This document shows positions 1-12,047 of a stretch of 64,000 nucleotides of DNA, in pieces. Position 1 is the stretch's first letter; each line of letters opens with the position of its first letter. The position numbers were made by a program, and so were the translations under genes. This DNA is from Melampsora larici-populina 98AG31. Taxonomy: Eukaryota > Basidiomycota > Pucciniomycetes > Pucciniales > Melampsoraceae. The stretch is taken from positions 196,097 through 260,096 of the forward strand of contig NW_006768828.1 in NCBI RefSeq assembly GCF_000204055.1, read 5' to 3'. A model generated the notes under the pieces. That model did not search any database. It was not told the DNA's origin and saw nothing but the letters and a program-made list of their open reading frames with translations.

Positions 1-3000
1 CTCTCTGTATCCCCCATGTATCCACAAATTGTTGACATGACCTCGATTCCCAACACTAAGCTTAGTACGATGAATCTTCTCATTGTAAAAATCTGTATCA
101 AAGTAACGAGAATATATGGTTAATCTAAGTCATTTCTGCTTGATCAAATAGTGAAAGATTCAAGAGAACTAACCAGAAAACTTGGTAATTATTCAGGGGA
201 TAATTCTAACAAAGATGTGCCGAACCATCAGTTTCAGAACTTTTCATATATTAACCAAGCACTACCAGCTTCGCGAAAAGACTTCCAGGATCTTACTTAC
301 TTTAACGTTGTGAATTGCGTTGGGACGGTGGTGCCGGTGCGTGGGAGTTAGATTGAATTGGTGGGCTTTGAGCGGGTATTGATATACTGAGGGATGTTTT
401 CATCAGGATTTGATTTAGGTCAACTGTGCTTGCACCTGCTTGTAGACTTCAAGTGTATGTTTTATCAAGAGGGAATCATAAAGAGTACTAACATAAAGTC
501 AAAAGTCACAGGAAATTTCAACGAATGTCCAAAATGAGCGTGGATAGTTAGGCCTGCCGCCTGATGAAGGGTGAGTGGAATGGGTGCAAGAATTTAATAC
601 CGATGTGACATAAACAACGGGAGGTGATCGCGATGAGAGTATTTGTGGCAAAAGTTTGAGTCCTTTGAGGCCTTCAAAATCATCTTCCGACTTTGTGTGA
701 TCATTTAGACTGTCTCGGAAACTGAAAAAGTTACGTTGCTAACAGGTGGTTGCTAAAGGGGTCAGATAGAAGACTCCTTAGGTTGTCTAATTTTGTCCGG
801 CAACGTCAAGTGCTTTATTTTGAAGCTGAATAATCTGAAACAAGATGATATATATTATCATAGAAACAAATCCCATTCATTTCATAGAAACAAATCCCGT
901 TCATTTGTAAATATTGTCAGAAATACGGTGTTCTGGAAGCTGTACCTCTAATTCTTTATTTGAAAAATGTTTAGGCAAAAAACGTGAAAAGAGAAAACGT
1001 GAGGAATTAAACAGAACTATAGAAATAGGGACTGTGATTGTGAAGATGGGGTTCAAGTATGACTACAAGTTTGGAGCTAGGCTCAGTTTCACTTCGAGGG
1101 AATGATAACAGGTACAATTGATTGTCCCATGTGAACTGGTAAAATGATTTTGGTTTAGAGTACCCACTATGTTGAGGTTGTTTTATCGTAAATTTTTCGC
1201 TCCCAAGCGCAATAATCAATCAAGGGTGTTGTAGCTGAATTTGTCGGGACCTCAACTTGGTTAGCGCATGAGATCCACTGTGAGACTAGCTTAACACAAG
1301 CCACACCAACTCCAGAACCCTGACCCCCGGAGGGCTAACTCACTTACGCCGGGTGGAAGCGCCCGCGATTTGAGGAGCGAGTTCAAGTCAGGCTATAACT
1401 GAGTTTTGCTTACGCAAACGCGCCCAAAACAGATTCTACAACGTAACCGAGGGGCTGGTAGTTATCACTTAATGTAGACTCTTCCTACAGAGTATTTCAT
1501 GTCTGTTCTTCTCCCCACTGCTTTCATTTGTTAGATTTGACCATGTTTGATTTTCTCAAAATTTTATTTCTGATCTTTGCAAGGTTTTTAGCTGTCTTCA
1601 AAACAATTGGTTTAGTACATTTGTTTAGCCCACAAAGACGCCAGGTGTGCGCATTATTAAGATCCAAGACCGCTGGAATGAAGACACAACAAAACCCTCT
1701 GAGATATCAAAAGGTATGCAAGAGATCATCGTCATTACCAGTGCAGTCCATCTGGCTCTGTGGTTCATTCATGGCCTATGATTAATGATGTTGTGTATCC
1801 ATTAGCTCTGTGACTGACGCAAAATCAAGCTCGAGTCAGAACGCACACTATGGTACACACAATCCTACGACTATGAGGCATGTGTCTGAACTCGGTCAGG
1901 CTTTTTTCAATTGAGATGGTTTCAAGACACAGTTTCGAGATATTATTAGCAACTGTTGGATACTGTTGTTGGCAGAAAAAAGACTTACTAGATGCCTTGC
2001 CAGGTTCCCAGGTTCAATCTCCCTATTTCAAAAACGAGGATCAGATTAGAAAATTCTACTCCATGAAGAAAATTTCACGGATAGATTGTAAGATGGGAAG
2101 CAAATTCTCAGAAAGCGAACCTTTGGTGATTGGTATAGAAATGCTCGAACCAATCAGAGAGGATTTAGTATGCGATACTGAGTCATCAGGTCCCTGGGAA
2201 CCCGATAGAAACAATGAGTTTTATGGTTTGTTTTCCTAAGTACCACAATTCCAGGAGCAGTTCAAGCGAGCGAGGAGCGCAACGTACTTCATCAGTGTGC
2301 TTCCATTTGAGACTTTCGGGAACAAGATGGTCTAGGGCCATGTCCATGTCCTTCCTCACGCTAGACAAGTCCAACGATATAAACATCAGTCTGAATAACG
2401 CATTGGGTCAAGAGTGATGAAGGCCATCAAAGAATTCAAGTCCGTAGACTCACTCGGAATCACACTGCTCGAATGAGAGCCAAATCAGTAACTCAGATCT
2501 GGTTCCTCTTTCCGGAATTATTTAGGGTGAAGAATACGTGACATTACATTTTCATTGATACTCAGTGCGGCGCTCGTGTGCTGGATGAAAAAGTGAGCCA
2601 CACCGATCTGATGAAAGATCGTATGAGCATAAGTGACATGGATCTCTTATCACAAGTCTTTAAATTGTAGAGGAATTGAAAGAATCACATCACAGTTCTT
2701 TAGACCATCCTTGATGTGTCGACTGATCTCATCTGTAACTGTTGGAGTACGAGAAGACAACGCATCAGATTTTTTATATACATAGATCGTGTTGTAGAGT
2801 TATCAGACTGCGTGGTACTGACCAAGATGACACCTGCCTTCACAAGATCGGATCCATGAAACCATCAAGAGCCGAAATACAAACAGTTCATAGAATGAGA
2901 TTTTTGTAATGATAGGTATTTGACTTCACTGAACTTGCCCCTTGGCACGCTGATTCAACGTGAATGTAGTCTACGTAGTCATAACCATCATGTCGTAATG

Positions 3001-3593
3001 AAATGGTCATGGTCAGATACCAATGGTAAGCTCAGATGATACCGATACAAGAACAAATAATCACTTCCACTGACTTGATAAGGCATTTTTGTCAATCTGT
3101 TGTGTTCTTGGATGCTCGGAACTGTGATCGAACAGATTCTGGCTTGAGTCAGATTTCAGGATGAAGCGCAGCACATGACGAAGCATTTTGTCTTAGACCT
3201 GGGTGCCTGGGTGTACCGTGTACGTGAACAGTACAATCCTTATAGCGAGTGATACCAGCACTACACGGTGCGGTATGAGGGTGTATCGCATCGCAACATG
3301 CGGTATGAGCATACTAAGATGCGTATATCGCGGGAGTTGATCATCAAATGAGATTTGTATTTTGATCGGAGTCTTGGCATAAACAAGGCTAGGTATGTGT
3401 ACACCGCTTTTTAGTACATAAGCTAAAACTTAAACACTAATTGGTCCTCTTTACCTGAACTGATTACCATTCAGAATCAGACACTCCAATCAAACTCAAC
3501 TCATCCATCATCCACTTGCGATCGAGCAGCAGCTTACATTATTCATACTTTTAATCCACTTCTTTTCACTTTACTTTACTTATTATCATCAAA
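1..3593. other. Gene-poor stretch upstream of actin
   Basis: No recognisable gene was found on either strand. The longest frame runs on the plus strand from an ATG at about 1919 to 2239 (about 106 codons); it has no recognised motif and no convincing splice partners. The last part, about 3480-3593, holds the actin promoter and leader. No long tandem repeat or inverted repeat was noticed. Confidence 0.5.
3541..3593 (+). promoter_or_regulatory. Pyrimidine-rich leader before actin start
   Basis: The 50 bases before the actin ATG are dominated by C and T on the coding strand and end in CATCAAA just before ATG. Pyrimidine-rich leaders of this kind are common in front of highly expressed fungal genes. 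No TATA box was assigned with confidence. Confidence 0.4.
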
Positions 3594-5490
<1,897 letters not shown>

Positions 5491-5970
5491 GGTCTCATTT
5501 CAATTAGAGGCGTCTGTGAAGTGCTATATTAGCTTCCCAATATATGATCGCTTTCGCCATGTAAAGTTCAAGAACCGTAGAGCAGAAACGTTCATGACAT
5601 CCATTCTAGCTTTTCTTTCTCCCATCAGTAGTTCTTTTTTGTGTCCTTTTTGAATGACCTCAACGTGAAATATATTTCCTGTGCTTCTTTTGTTCCGTCG
5701 CCATGCAGTCTGATCCTTACGGATTGAGACCTGTTGAAGTTCTGAGGTGTCAAGATGATCTTTGCCCCCATCCGTGACAAAAAACGCCGCCCAAGTGCAG
5801 TGGCCATGATTTTGCCCGCCAGTGAATTACGACAGGCTCAATGTCAACCCCGTGCCCTAGACTATCACTCCATCCGTTGCCACAGGTTGTGCCACCTTGA
5901 GCAGAACTGGATGGCGGACCTCGTGCGGCTTCACGTCATCAATGAGTATCTGGGGGGCAAAAGAGACGCT
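5491..5970 (+). other. Actin 3' region
   Basis: This is the downstream region of actin and presumably holds its 3' UTR and terminator. A 75-codon frame at 5755-5982 has no recognised motif and is not called. Convergent tRNA-Ser begins directly after it. Confidence 0.5.
5959..5962 (-). terminator. Pol III terminator of tRNA-Ser
   Basis: Four consecutive T residues on the minus strand lie 8 nt past the tRNA-Ser 3' end, the minimal RNA polymerase III stop signal. Confidence 0.6.
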
Positions 5971-6084
5971 CGACAGAAGTGAGATTTGAACTCACGCTCA
6001 CAGAGTGAAGTAGCTGATCGAGCGTGACAATGATAACCATTGAAAGATTCGAAACTACCGCCTTAACCACTCGGCCATCCTGTC
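5971..6084 (-). tRNA. tRNA-Ser(CGA) with 32-nt intron
   Basis: Decodes UCG. On the minus strand the acceptor GACAGGA pairs with TTCTGTC, followed by discriminator G. The D-arm contains GGCCGAGTGGTTAAGGC. The anticodon stem GTAGT/GCTAC encloses the loop with anticodon CGA (plus-strand 6049-6051), and a long variable arm typical of serine tRNAs precedes the T-arm GTGAG/CTCAC. An intron (6016-6047) sits one base 3' of the anticodon, the canonical position. The mature part differs by one base in the variable arm from the tRNA at 22901-23000, but the introns differ in length and sequence. CCA is not encoded, as expected in eukaryotes. Confidence 0.95.
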
Positions 6085-6911
6085 TGACATATTTTTCGAA
6101 CGGCTGTGGCGTCAAAATTTCGTGTTATTAACATTATCACTTATTCATCTCTTGAAATTGCATCCACTTCATTATCTTTCCTTATCTGAAAAGGTCATGG
6201 TGAAATATTCTGGATTGGTTCTTTAGAACTTCCAAATTTCTTGGAGAAGAAGTGTGTATGTAATGTGTCTGTGACTAAATTTATGCACACTTCATCTCTT
6301 TTATTTTGAAGAGCATGATAATTAGACTCGTCTTGATGGGTTCTATCTTCAACTAAATCTAATTCTATCTTGATACACTACATAAAGGAAATCAGAGATG
6401 CAAGTTGAGTCTGAGATAATCCCTAGATTTATAGCATGGGGTTGATTGCATACTAAGTGGTATTACTATTAGCTCTTCATTCATCAAAGCTCAAGTGGGT
6501 TTCCTTTACATCAGTGGTGATGGTCGCACCAAATCCCATGCTGAAACCAAATATGCTTCTTATTGAACATGAGCTAATGAGAGCATAAAAGCTGCTGGAA
6601 AATGTGCCATGTTTAAATGTTGTGTTTGCACAATGACAATATATCACAATGGGTTTGTAAAACTTGGGTGGTATTATGAGGGCTTGAAGACACAGAACTC
6701 TATGACTAATTGTTGCCATGAAAGTGGTGTGCTTATCAGCTTACATAGTTGTACGCTTTGTTATTATGAATAGATGATGCGCTCTCATTAGAAATTAATC
6801 AAATGTTACATTGACAAAGTATTGCTTTACTGATGACACTGAATGGGGAAGAAAGTTAGTTTGTAATCGTACATGACTAAATACATTTGATCAAACTAAA
6901 GCTTCACAAAG
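6085..6911. other. AT-rich intergenic region
   Basis: No gene or repeat was recognised. An 80-codon minus-strand frame near 6477-6719 lacks any motif and is treated as chance. Confidence 0.5.
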
Positions 6912-7085
6912 GAAGATGCCGCGGGCCCACGCAAAGTGAAGATGTCAGAGGAGTGGTTTTCCGCTAGTGGCCGAGATATTCGAGGAGATCCTTCACATGA
7001 CCGGTACGTCGGTCTGCTTATGATGTCTTCCAACCACCCTATTCCGTCAACATCTCAAGAGGTAGACCCTGAAGTAAAAAAGTAA
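6912..7085 (+). CDS. Possible orphan terminal exon
   Basis: An open stretch of 57 codons follows a possible acceptor (CAAAG at 6911) and ends at a TAA at 7083-7085. An internal ATG at 6942 would give a 47-residue peptide starting MSEEWFSASGRDIRG. Its composition looks more protein-like than its AT-rich surroundings, but no upstream exon was found and no family is recognised. It ends 85 bp from the tail of Med10 on the other strand. It could be the last exon of an unseen plus-strand gene, a gene remnant, or chance. Confidence 0.25.
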   Translation, partial: EDAAGPRKVKMSEEWFSASGRDIRGDPSHDRYVGLLMMSSNHPIPSTSQEVDPEVKK

Positions 7086-7170
7086 GAAACAAAAGTAGTA
7101 CATATTATTATCCTAAAAGGTCGCGGGTACCTAATATAATCTAATCCATAACAATAATTCCAGATGGTTC

Positions 7171-8082
7171 TCAAACAGAAGGATTGTTCGTACCGGTTGG
7201 CGTGTCTTCAGTGATAGGAGCGTTTTGATCTGTTGGTTGTGGCACTTGGAACTGGGCACTCAGCTCTGGAAAGTGCTGGGCCAATTGAGTTTCAAGCAAT
7301 GTATTGTATGCCTATGATTCATTGGATGGTTGAGCTAGCTGCAAGTTTCCGAGTAGCTAATTAGAGAGTGGGAGCTTACATTGAAATTCGATAGAATACC
7401 ATTAGTGTACATGTTCTCGTGCGCGGCCCTCTCCACGAAAGACTTGAGCCATCGATCCGGATTGGTTCCTTGGTCGATGTGTCTACAGAGTAAAAGATTG
7501 AGAGAGAGTGAGAATCGACACCAGGCGGGGGTGATTATGTTCATCGATGGGAATTGTTGAGAAACAACTCTTCAGACGTACTGTATTACTTCCATCGGTA
7601 TTGGAATCTCGGGTGTTAGTGAAGTGTTGATGTCATATAGTTCGGCCATCAGGTTGATGGACTCATTTCTAAATGGTCAGTCGAAAGAAATACTGCTCGT
7701 AAGTTTGGTGCGTTCACGATGCCATTCATCAAGAAAACCTACATTTTCTTCCCAACCAATCCTCCTGAACCAAATGGCTCTCCTCTACCTGCGCCACCTC
7801 CTTCTCTAGCGTTCTCTTGAACATCACTCGTACCTTTCAGATAGAAGTAAAAAATGAATCGTAAGATTTGTGAGCATAGCAAGTGTGTGATCAAAACGTC
7901 GAAAGCATCTCACATATTCCCACTTCCAGTAGCGTCTGTAATAATTGTTCAAGTTTATCTTCTAACTGACTCCTTTGTTGTTCTTCTGGTGAGATTTGAT
8001 CATTTCCAGTTCCGACGGTATCTCCATGAAAGCCAGGTGTGGAATGGTTGCCATTGACTGGTGATATATTTGACGGGATCAT
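7171..8082 (-). CDS. MED10: Mediator complex subunit 10 (Med10/Nut2)
   Basis: Middle-module subunit of Mediator, which links activators to RNA polymerase II in the nucleus. Five minus-strand exons join in frame: 7914-8082, 7743-7833, 7582-7668, 7380-7482 and 7171-7311, giving 196 residues. The N-terminal part contains EEQQRSQLEDKLEQLLQTLL followed by a helical segment. The third and fourth exons join as VIQHIDQGTNPDRWLKSFVE, matching the Med10 signature of a short hydrophobic stretch, then D-x-G-x-NPD, then a helix. The last exon supplies the C-terminal helix and a polar tail. Length fits fungal Med10. The start ATG at 8082 is the first in frame. Identity rests on motif recognition; a search against the Med10 Pfam profile would settle it. 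Confidence 0.82.
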
Positions 8083-8375
8083 TTTGGTTGTTGGAAGGTG
8101 AATTATAAACTTCTGGCGAGTCGGGGTGCATTTGACAAAGAAGTTGATGAGCTTGACATGAGTCGCTTGGCCCGCCGGGGTATGCCCGAGGACGTCCGGG
8201 TAGTGTGAGCCCGGGACTGATGGGACTCAAAGAAATGTGAATTACCAAGTTCGGAGCATCCGTGGCGGTACCGAGCTCAATTAGGTAAAGCAATCAAAGA
8301 GGAAAGATCAACTTTTCTTTGATGGCACATACAGCCATGAGGATGACGTAGCTCAATCCAGTTGTTTATTTCCAA
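8083..8375. other. Med10 upstream region
   Basis: No gene was seen. The stretch at about 8160-8215 is locally GC-rich compared with its surroundings. It presumably holds the Med10 promoter. Confidence 0.4.
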
Positions 8376-8434
8376 CTGCTGCCAGTGTTATTTTGCTACT
8401 GCTGCCAGTGTTATTTTACTATTGCTGCCAGTGA
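8376..8434 (+). repeat. 23-bp tandem repeat, about 2.6 copies
   Basis: The core GCTGCCAGTG begins at 8378, 8401 and 8424, exactly 23 bp apart, separated by TTATTTT-type spacers. The array directly precedes the inverted-repeat element at 8458. Confidence 0.8.
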
Positions 8435-8457
8435 GTAGCAGGATTGGACATCCATTA

Positions 8458-8596
8458 GCCCCTCTTAAACATAACCTGGTTCTGAAAACACCTGGTTGAC
8501 CCAGTTACTTTTTGGCAGTAAATTTGTGTATCAAGTTCACATTTTTTGACATCCCCAGCCAAAAAGTCAACTGGCTCAACCAGGTTTGAGAGGTGC
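8458..8596. mobile_element. Short inverted-repeat element (MITE-like)
   Basis: The ends GCCCCTCTTAAAC (left) and, read inward from the right, GCACCTCTCAAAC are imperfect inverted repeats. Further inward both arms contain CCTGGTTGA and CTTTTTGGC in inverted orientation. The left arm carries an extra segment, so the arms differ in length. Flanks are TTA on the left and TAT on the right, close to a TWA target site. There is no coding capacity. Confidence 0.6.
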
Positions 8597-9519
8597 TATG
8601 CTCTTCCAAATCATAAATCTTTGAAACACTGCTATTCAGTCTAATTTACTCACCTTCACCTTCCTTCCTTTCTAAATCTTTTCCAACATTTTTTCCTTCA
8701 ATTTTCTTGAAGAGAGGGAATATGAAAAAATGTAGTTAATGACAAAGATCACATTGATTAGAGAAGTAGAGAAGTTTAGTAAAGATGAAATATAAAGGAT
8801 GGTGTGTATGTCATGACTGAGTAACTGATGATCATGAAAACTTGAAGGATAAATTGTTCCAGCATCAAAAATTCATTTCTTTCTCATTGTGTGGAATGAA
8901 AGTTCCCCATCATTCTTTGGAACACTGGATCCCGTACTGTTCACAGCCTCCCAACTGTTAAGGCAAGGTTGTTCAAGTGATTTCCAGTTTCACTTATATC
9001 ACTCAAGCTTTCAAGATCTTTCAATTGATTAATAAACTTTCAAAGCAAATCAGGCAAAACCGGTACAATTAAAATGGATGATTATTTAATGATATTAGAC
9101 AAACATCATTCAGCAATCACATTCCTGATCACATCAACCATCCAATTAATCCCATGCAGAATCACATGTGTTTTACAATTTGATACAATCATATATTTTC
9201 CTGGTAGTACTAAACCTATATTGCCTCAATAGTAATTCCATAGTACTCACAATCCATTTTACCTAAACACAATCATAGTTTACCTGTTGTGGGCATGCCC
9301 ACATATTCTAGTGGTTCCAAAAAGAAAGAAGTTTTCTATTTCAAGATCTTCTTCAATATTGAGACTAGTCATAAATTTTGAAGTTGATTGGCCTTGAGGA
9401 TGCGGTAGAGGGGAAATAACAACCCAATGACTGATTGCCTAAATATCAGCCAGAAGAATTCAAAATTGAGTTCTAGGAAGGAGAGCTTTTGTAAAACCAA
9501 ATGGGAATTACTCTGAAGT
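8597..9519. other. AT-rich intergenic region
   Basis: No gene, RNA or strong repeat was recognised here on either strand. Confidence 0.5.
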
Positions 9520-9819
9520 ATGGCTGTGACCCAGACCTGGCTCCGCCCGGCCAACTCTGCCTGTGACTTTCACAGAGCTGATGGTATGCACCCCAGGGCA
9601 TCTAAATTTGGCTTGATGAAAGTTGAATATGGCCCTGTGGGCTCTTCAGGCCTCCCAGGGGCCCAACCCCACTGGGGTGCCAACCTTTTTTTGCCAAAAA
9701 AGTGCCTTCACACTGGTCTCCTACCGGCCCTGAGCAGTCCTCAGAGGTCATTGGGTTCACTCAGGGCTGAATTTGGCCCCAGGGCCAGCCCAGAGCTCAC
9801 AGGGTTGGGTCACAGCCCT
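9520..9819. mobile_element. 300-bp non-autonomous MULE-like element
   Basis: The ends ATGGCTGTGACCC and GGGTCACAGCCCT are inverted repeats. The element is flanked by a perfect 10-bp direct repeat ACTCTGAAGT (9510-9519 and 9820-9829). A 9-11 bp target duplication is characteristic of Mutator-like elements. The element is GC-rich compared with its surroundings and codes for nothing recognisable. Its left part and its right end both match, with divergence, the outer arms of the larger element at 43624-47465, so it is an internally deleted relative. Confidence 0.85.
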
Positions 9820-10120
9820 ACTCTGAAGTGGCTGCATGGAAGAAATTGGGATGAGGTGGAGCCTTCACGCATATACCGTCTGAACTGTAAAAACTCCAGG
9901 TCCTTCTGATATCTTCCAAGAATCAGATGGGTATTTTCTTGATGTCCCAACCAACATTGAGAGGGGTATGGGACCCCTCTGGGTGACCATAGAGGAGTGA
10001 TGGGATGCTTTATTCCAATGATGGGGAAAGATAAGCAGCAAGAACTGCTCAAAAAGTTCTAAGGGAAAAGAAAAAACAAAGTGAAAACAACTACAACAAA
10101 TCTCAATCCTGCATATTTAA
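9820..10120. other. Intergenic region between two elements
   Basis: No gene was seen. It begins with the right target duplication of the MULE-like element and ends with the TAA target site of the next element. Confidence 0.5.
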
Positions 10121-11009
10121 GGGCCTGTTCGGTCCCGCTGATCAGATACTATCTGATGAAATTTCACACCAAAAGTGTTACATACTGTCAGATAGTATCT
10201 TGGTCCAATCTCAACCAAAAATTGAAAACCTGATTGTTGGTCGGTTCCAGTATTTGGGGTCAATATCTGATCAACAAGATCAAGATAGTTGACCAGATAG
10301 AGATAGAGCCTTGAGGCTGTATCTCGGCCCTCTATCTCTATCTGCCCCTCCCACATTGTCCTTGATCATCCACTTCTCTCTCCACATCTCATTAGCAACA
10401 CATACCCTTTTCATGTTGCCTCTTGATAGCTTTTGATCCTCACTCGTTTGCTCCGCTTTTTCATGACCTGGCAACTTATTCAACCATTGCTCTCCTTGTT
10501 TTTTGTTTTTTGTCTCTTTTCCTTTTCTTTTCTTTATTTGTTTTGTTTTGTTCGTTTCCATTTGTTTTGTTTGTTTCCGTTTTTTTCCTCTTTTTTTCCT
10601 TTTCTTTTTTTCTTTATTCATGTTCTTGATACCCCTCTATTCCACAGCCTAGATCATGTATGTTTCTCCAAACAAACAATTAATTGATATTATTACTTGT
10701 GTTATTATCACACTTGTTGCATGAATTCCATATGAGGAGGTTTTGTTGAAGCAAGAGAACGGTGAAGGTCATGGATGACCATTTTAGAAGTTTAGATGAG
10801 ATAGAGAGCAAAGATGCAGCTTGGAGATTGTTACCAAACAGCAATATGATCTTGAAGAGGTCAACAGATGCCTGTTGACCTTTTTCAGGTTGCTGTTTGG
10901 TAGTTTTCATCCCTGAGATACCAAAATCTTGATGTGCCCCTTGAGATAGGGGCAAGTCAAAATTTGGCTTTCAGGTCAGATAATATCTGAAAAGGGACCA
11001 AACGGGCTC
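10121..11009. mobile_element. 889-bp Tourist-like element
   Basis: The inverted termini are GGGCCTGTTCGGTCCC (left) and, read inward from the right, GAGCCCGTTTGGTCCC. They are followed on both sides by a CAGATA-TATCTGA-type motif. The element is bounded by TAA on each side, a 3-bp TWA duplication typical of PIF/Harbinger elements; the ends resemble those of Tourist MITEs. The interior holds a long T/C-rich tract (about 10500-10620) and no credible gene, so the lysine-rich frame opposite that tract is an artefact. Confidence 0.82.
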
Positions 11010-11733
11010 TAAACTACATGAACTCTTTTCATCTGATATCTCTACTATGTTTGTTTGACTTGAACTTGACATTGCCTTGTATTATTTTGTGCTTTGAAAT
11101 TGTGAGAAAAGAAGTACAGTGAACCCTGTACTAACTGGTCCTCCACTACTGGGAAGTTCAAGGATGTGTAGAAAATCATTCTGAATATATTTTGATGTGG
11201 GTTCAGGTGAGGTTTGTTTGTGAGGGAAGCACCAAAATGCAACAGACTCCATAATGGCACCTAATTCTTGGAGTTTTCACACTGGAATTCAACAATTAGT
11301 CATAAGCCCCTCTGCAAGGGCACATATGCCGCTGTGCAGAGAGGTCTTAGTTTAGCCAAGTAGGTTGGTGACAACAGGACTAGGAATGAAGCCCATCCAT
11401 GGCACAGTTGGGAAGCTCTTGAAGTGTCAGGGGTCCCAGGTCAAATCTGAGACAAGCTCGATCCTGGTGAAACCAGCCCTGCCCTAGATGAGGTCATCAT
11501 CAAGGCATGCAGGAACACAAGTCTCTCTATGAGACCCTTCAGCTGTGAAAGAACAAAGACTCTCTGTTCCTTCACTCTCTCACTCTCACCAGTCTTGTTC
11601 TTGTGGTCTCCTGATCTTCAGGAGCCATTCCTTAAGTAAAATCCCCAATTTTTTGAACAATAATGTGAACCAGCAGAAGAAACAGAAGGCTCAGTCCAGG
11701 ATTCACGCTGGCCCCAATTCCTCCTGGCTCAAG
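11010..11733. other. Intergenic region
   Basis: No gene was recognised. An open frame that leads into the RGG fragment runs through the second half, but no ATG in it has support. Confidence 0.4.
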
Positions 11734-12047
11734 ATGCCACAGAAGAAATTAAACACAAGAAAGAATATAGACAGAGAAAGAAAGATTCAAGAGAAGAACA
11801 ATTGGAAGAATGACATAGTAGTCAACAAAAACACAATCTTTAGCAATGGAAAAGATGCAGATTCAGAAGAAAAATCAATGTCCTCTGTAGAAGAAATTGC
11901 TTAAAAAAAATAAATCATCATCATCATGGTCATGGTGGAAGAGGTGGAAGAGGTGGAATTAATTTTGAGAAAAGTAAAGGTGCTAATGGAAATAGTGGGA
12001 ATGGGAATGGAGAACCTTCTTTGTTGGCTAGGATTGGAAAGAATTGA
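11734..12047 (+). pseudogene. Broken RGG/His-rich protein fragment
   Basis: A lysine- and asparagine-rich frame from an ATG at 11734 ends in VEEIA and a TAA at an eight-A run near 11905. In a second frame the sequence continues as NHHHHGHGGRGGRGGINF and then a glycine/asparagine stretch, ending GEPSLLARIGKN at 12047. The two parts look like one basic, RGG-containing C-terminus with a one-base slip in the A-run. RGG boxes bind RNA in many nuclear proteins, and a terminal SLLxRI motif recalls Yra1/ALY-type mRNA export adaptors, but that is only a suggestion. There is no upstream domain. It may be a gene remnant or an intact 3' exon misread here. Confidence 0.35.

Noticed and set aside
1320..1420. 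Possible tRNA-like text with GAGTTCAAGTC
   Set aside because: No A-box at suitable distance and no cloverleaf.
10280..10621. Minus-strand Lys-rich frame and overlapping plus-strand Phe-rich frames
   Set aside because: Low-complexity T/C tract inside a transposable element, read on both strands.
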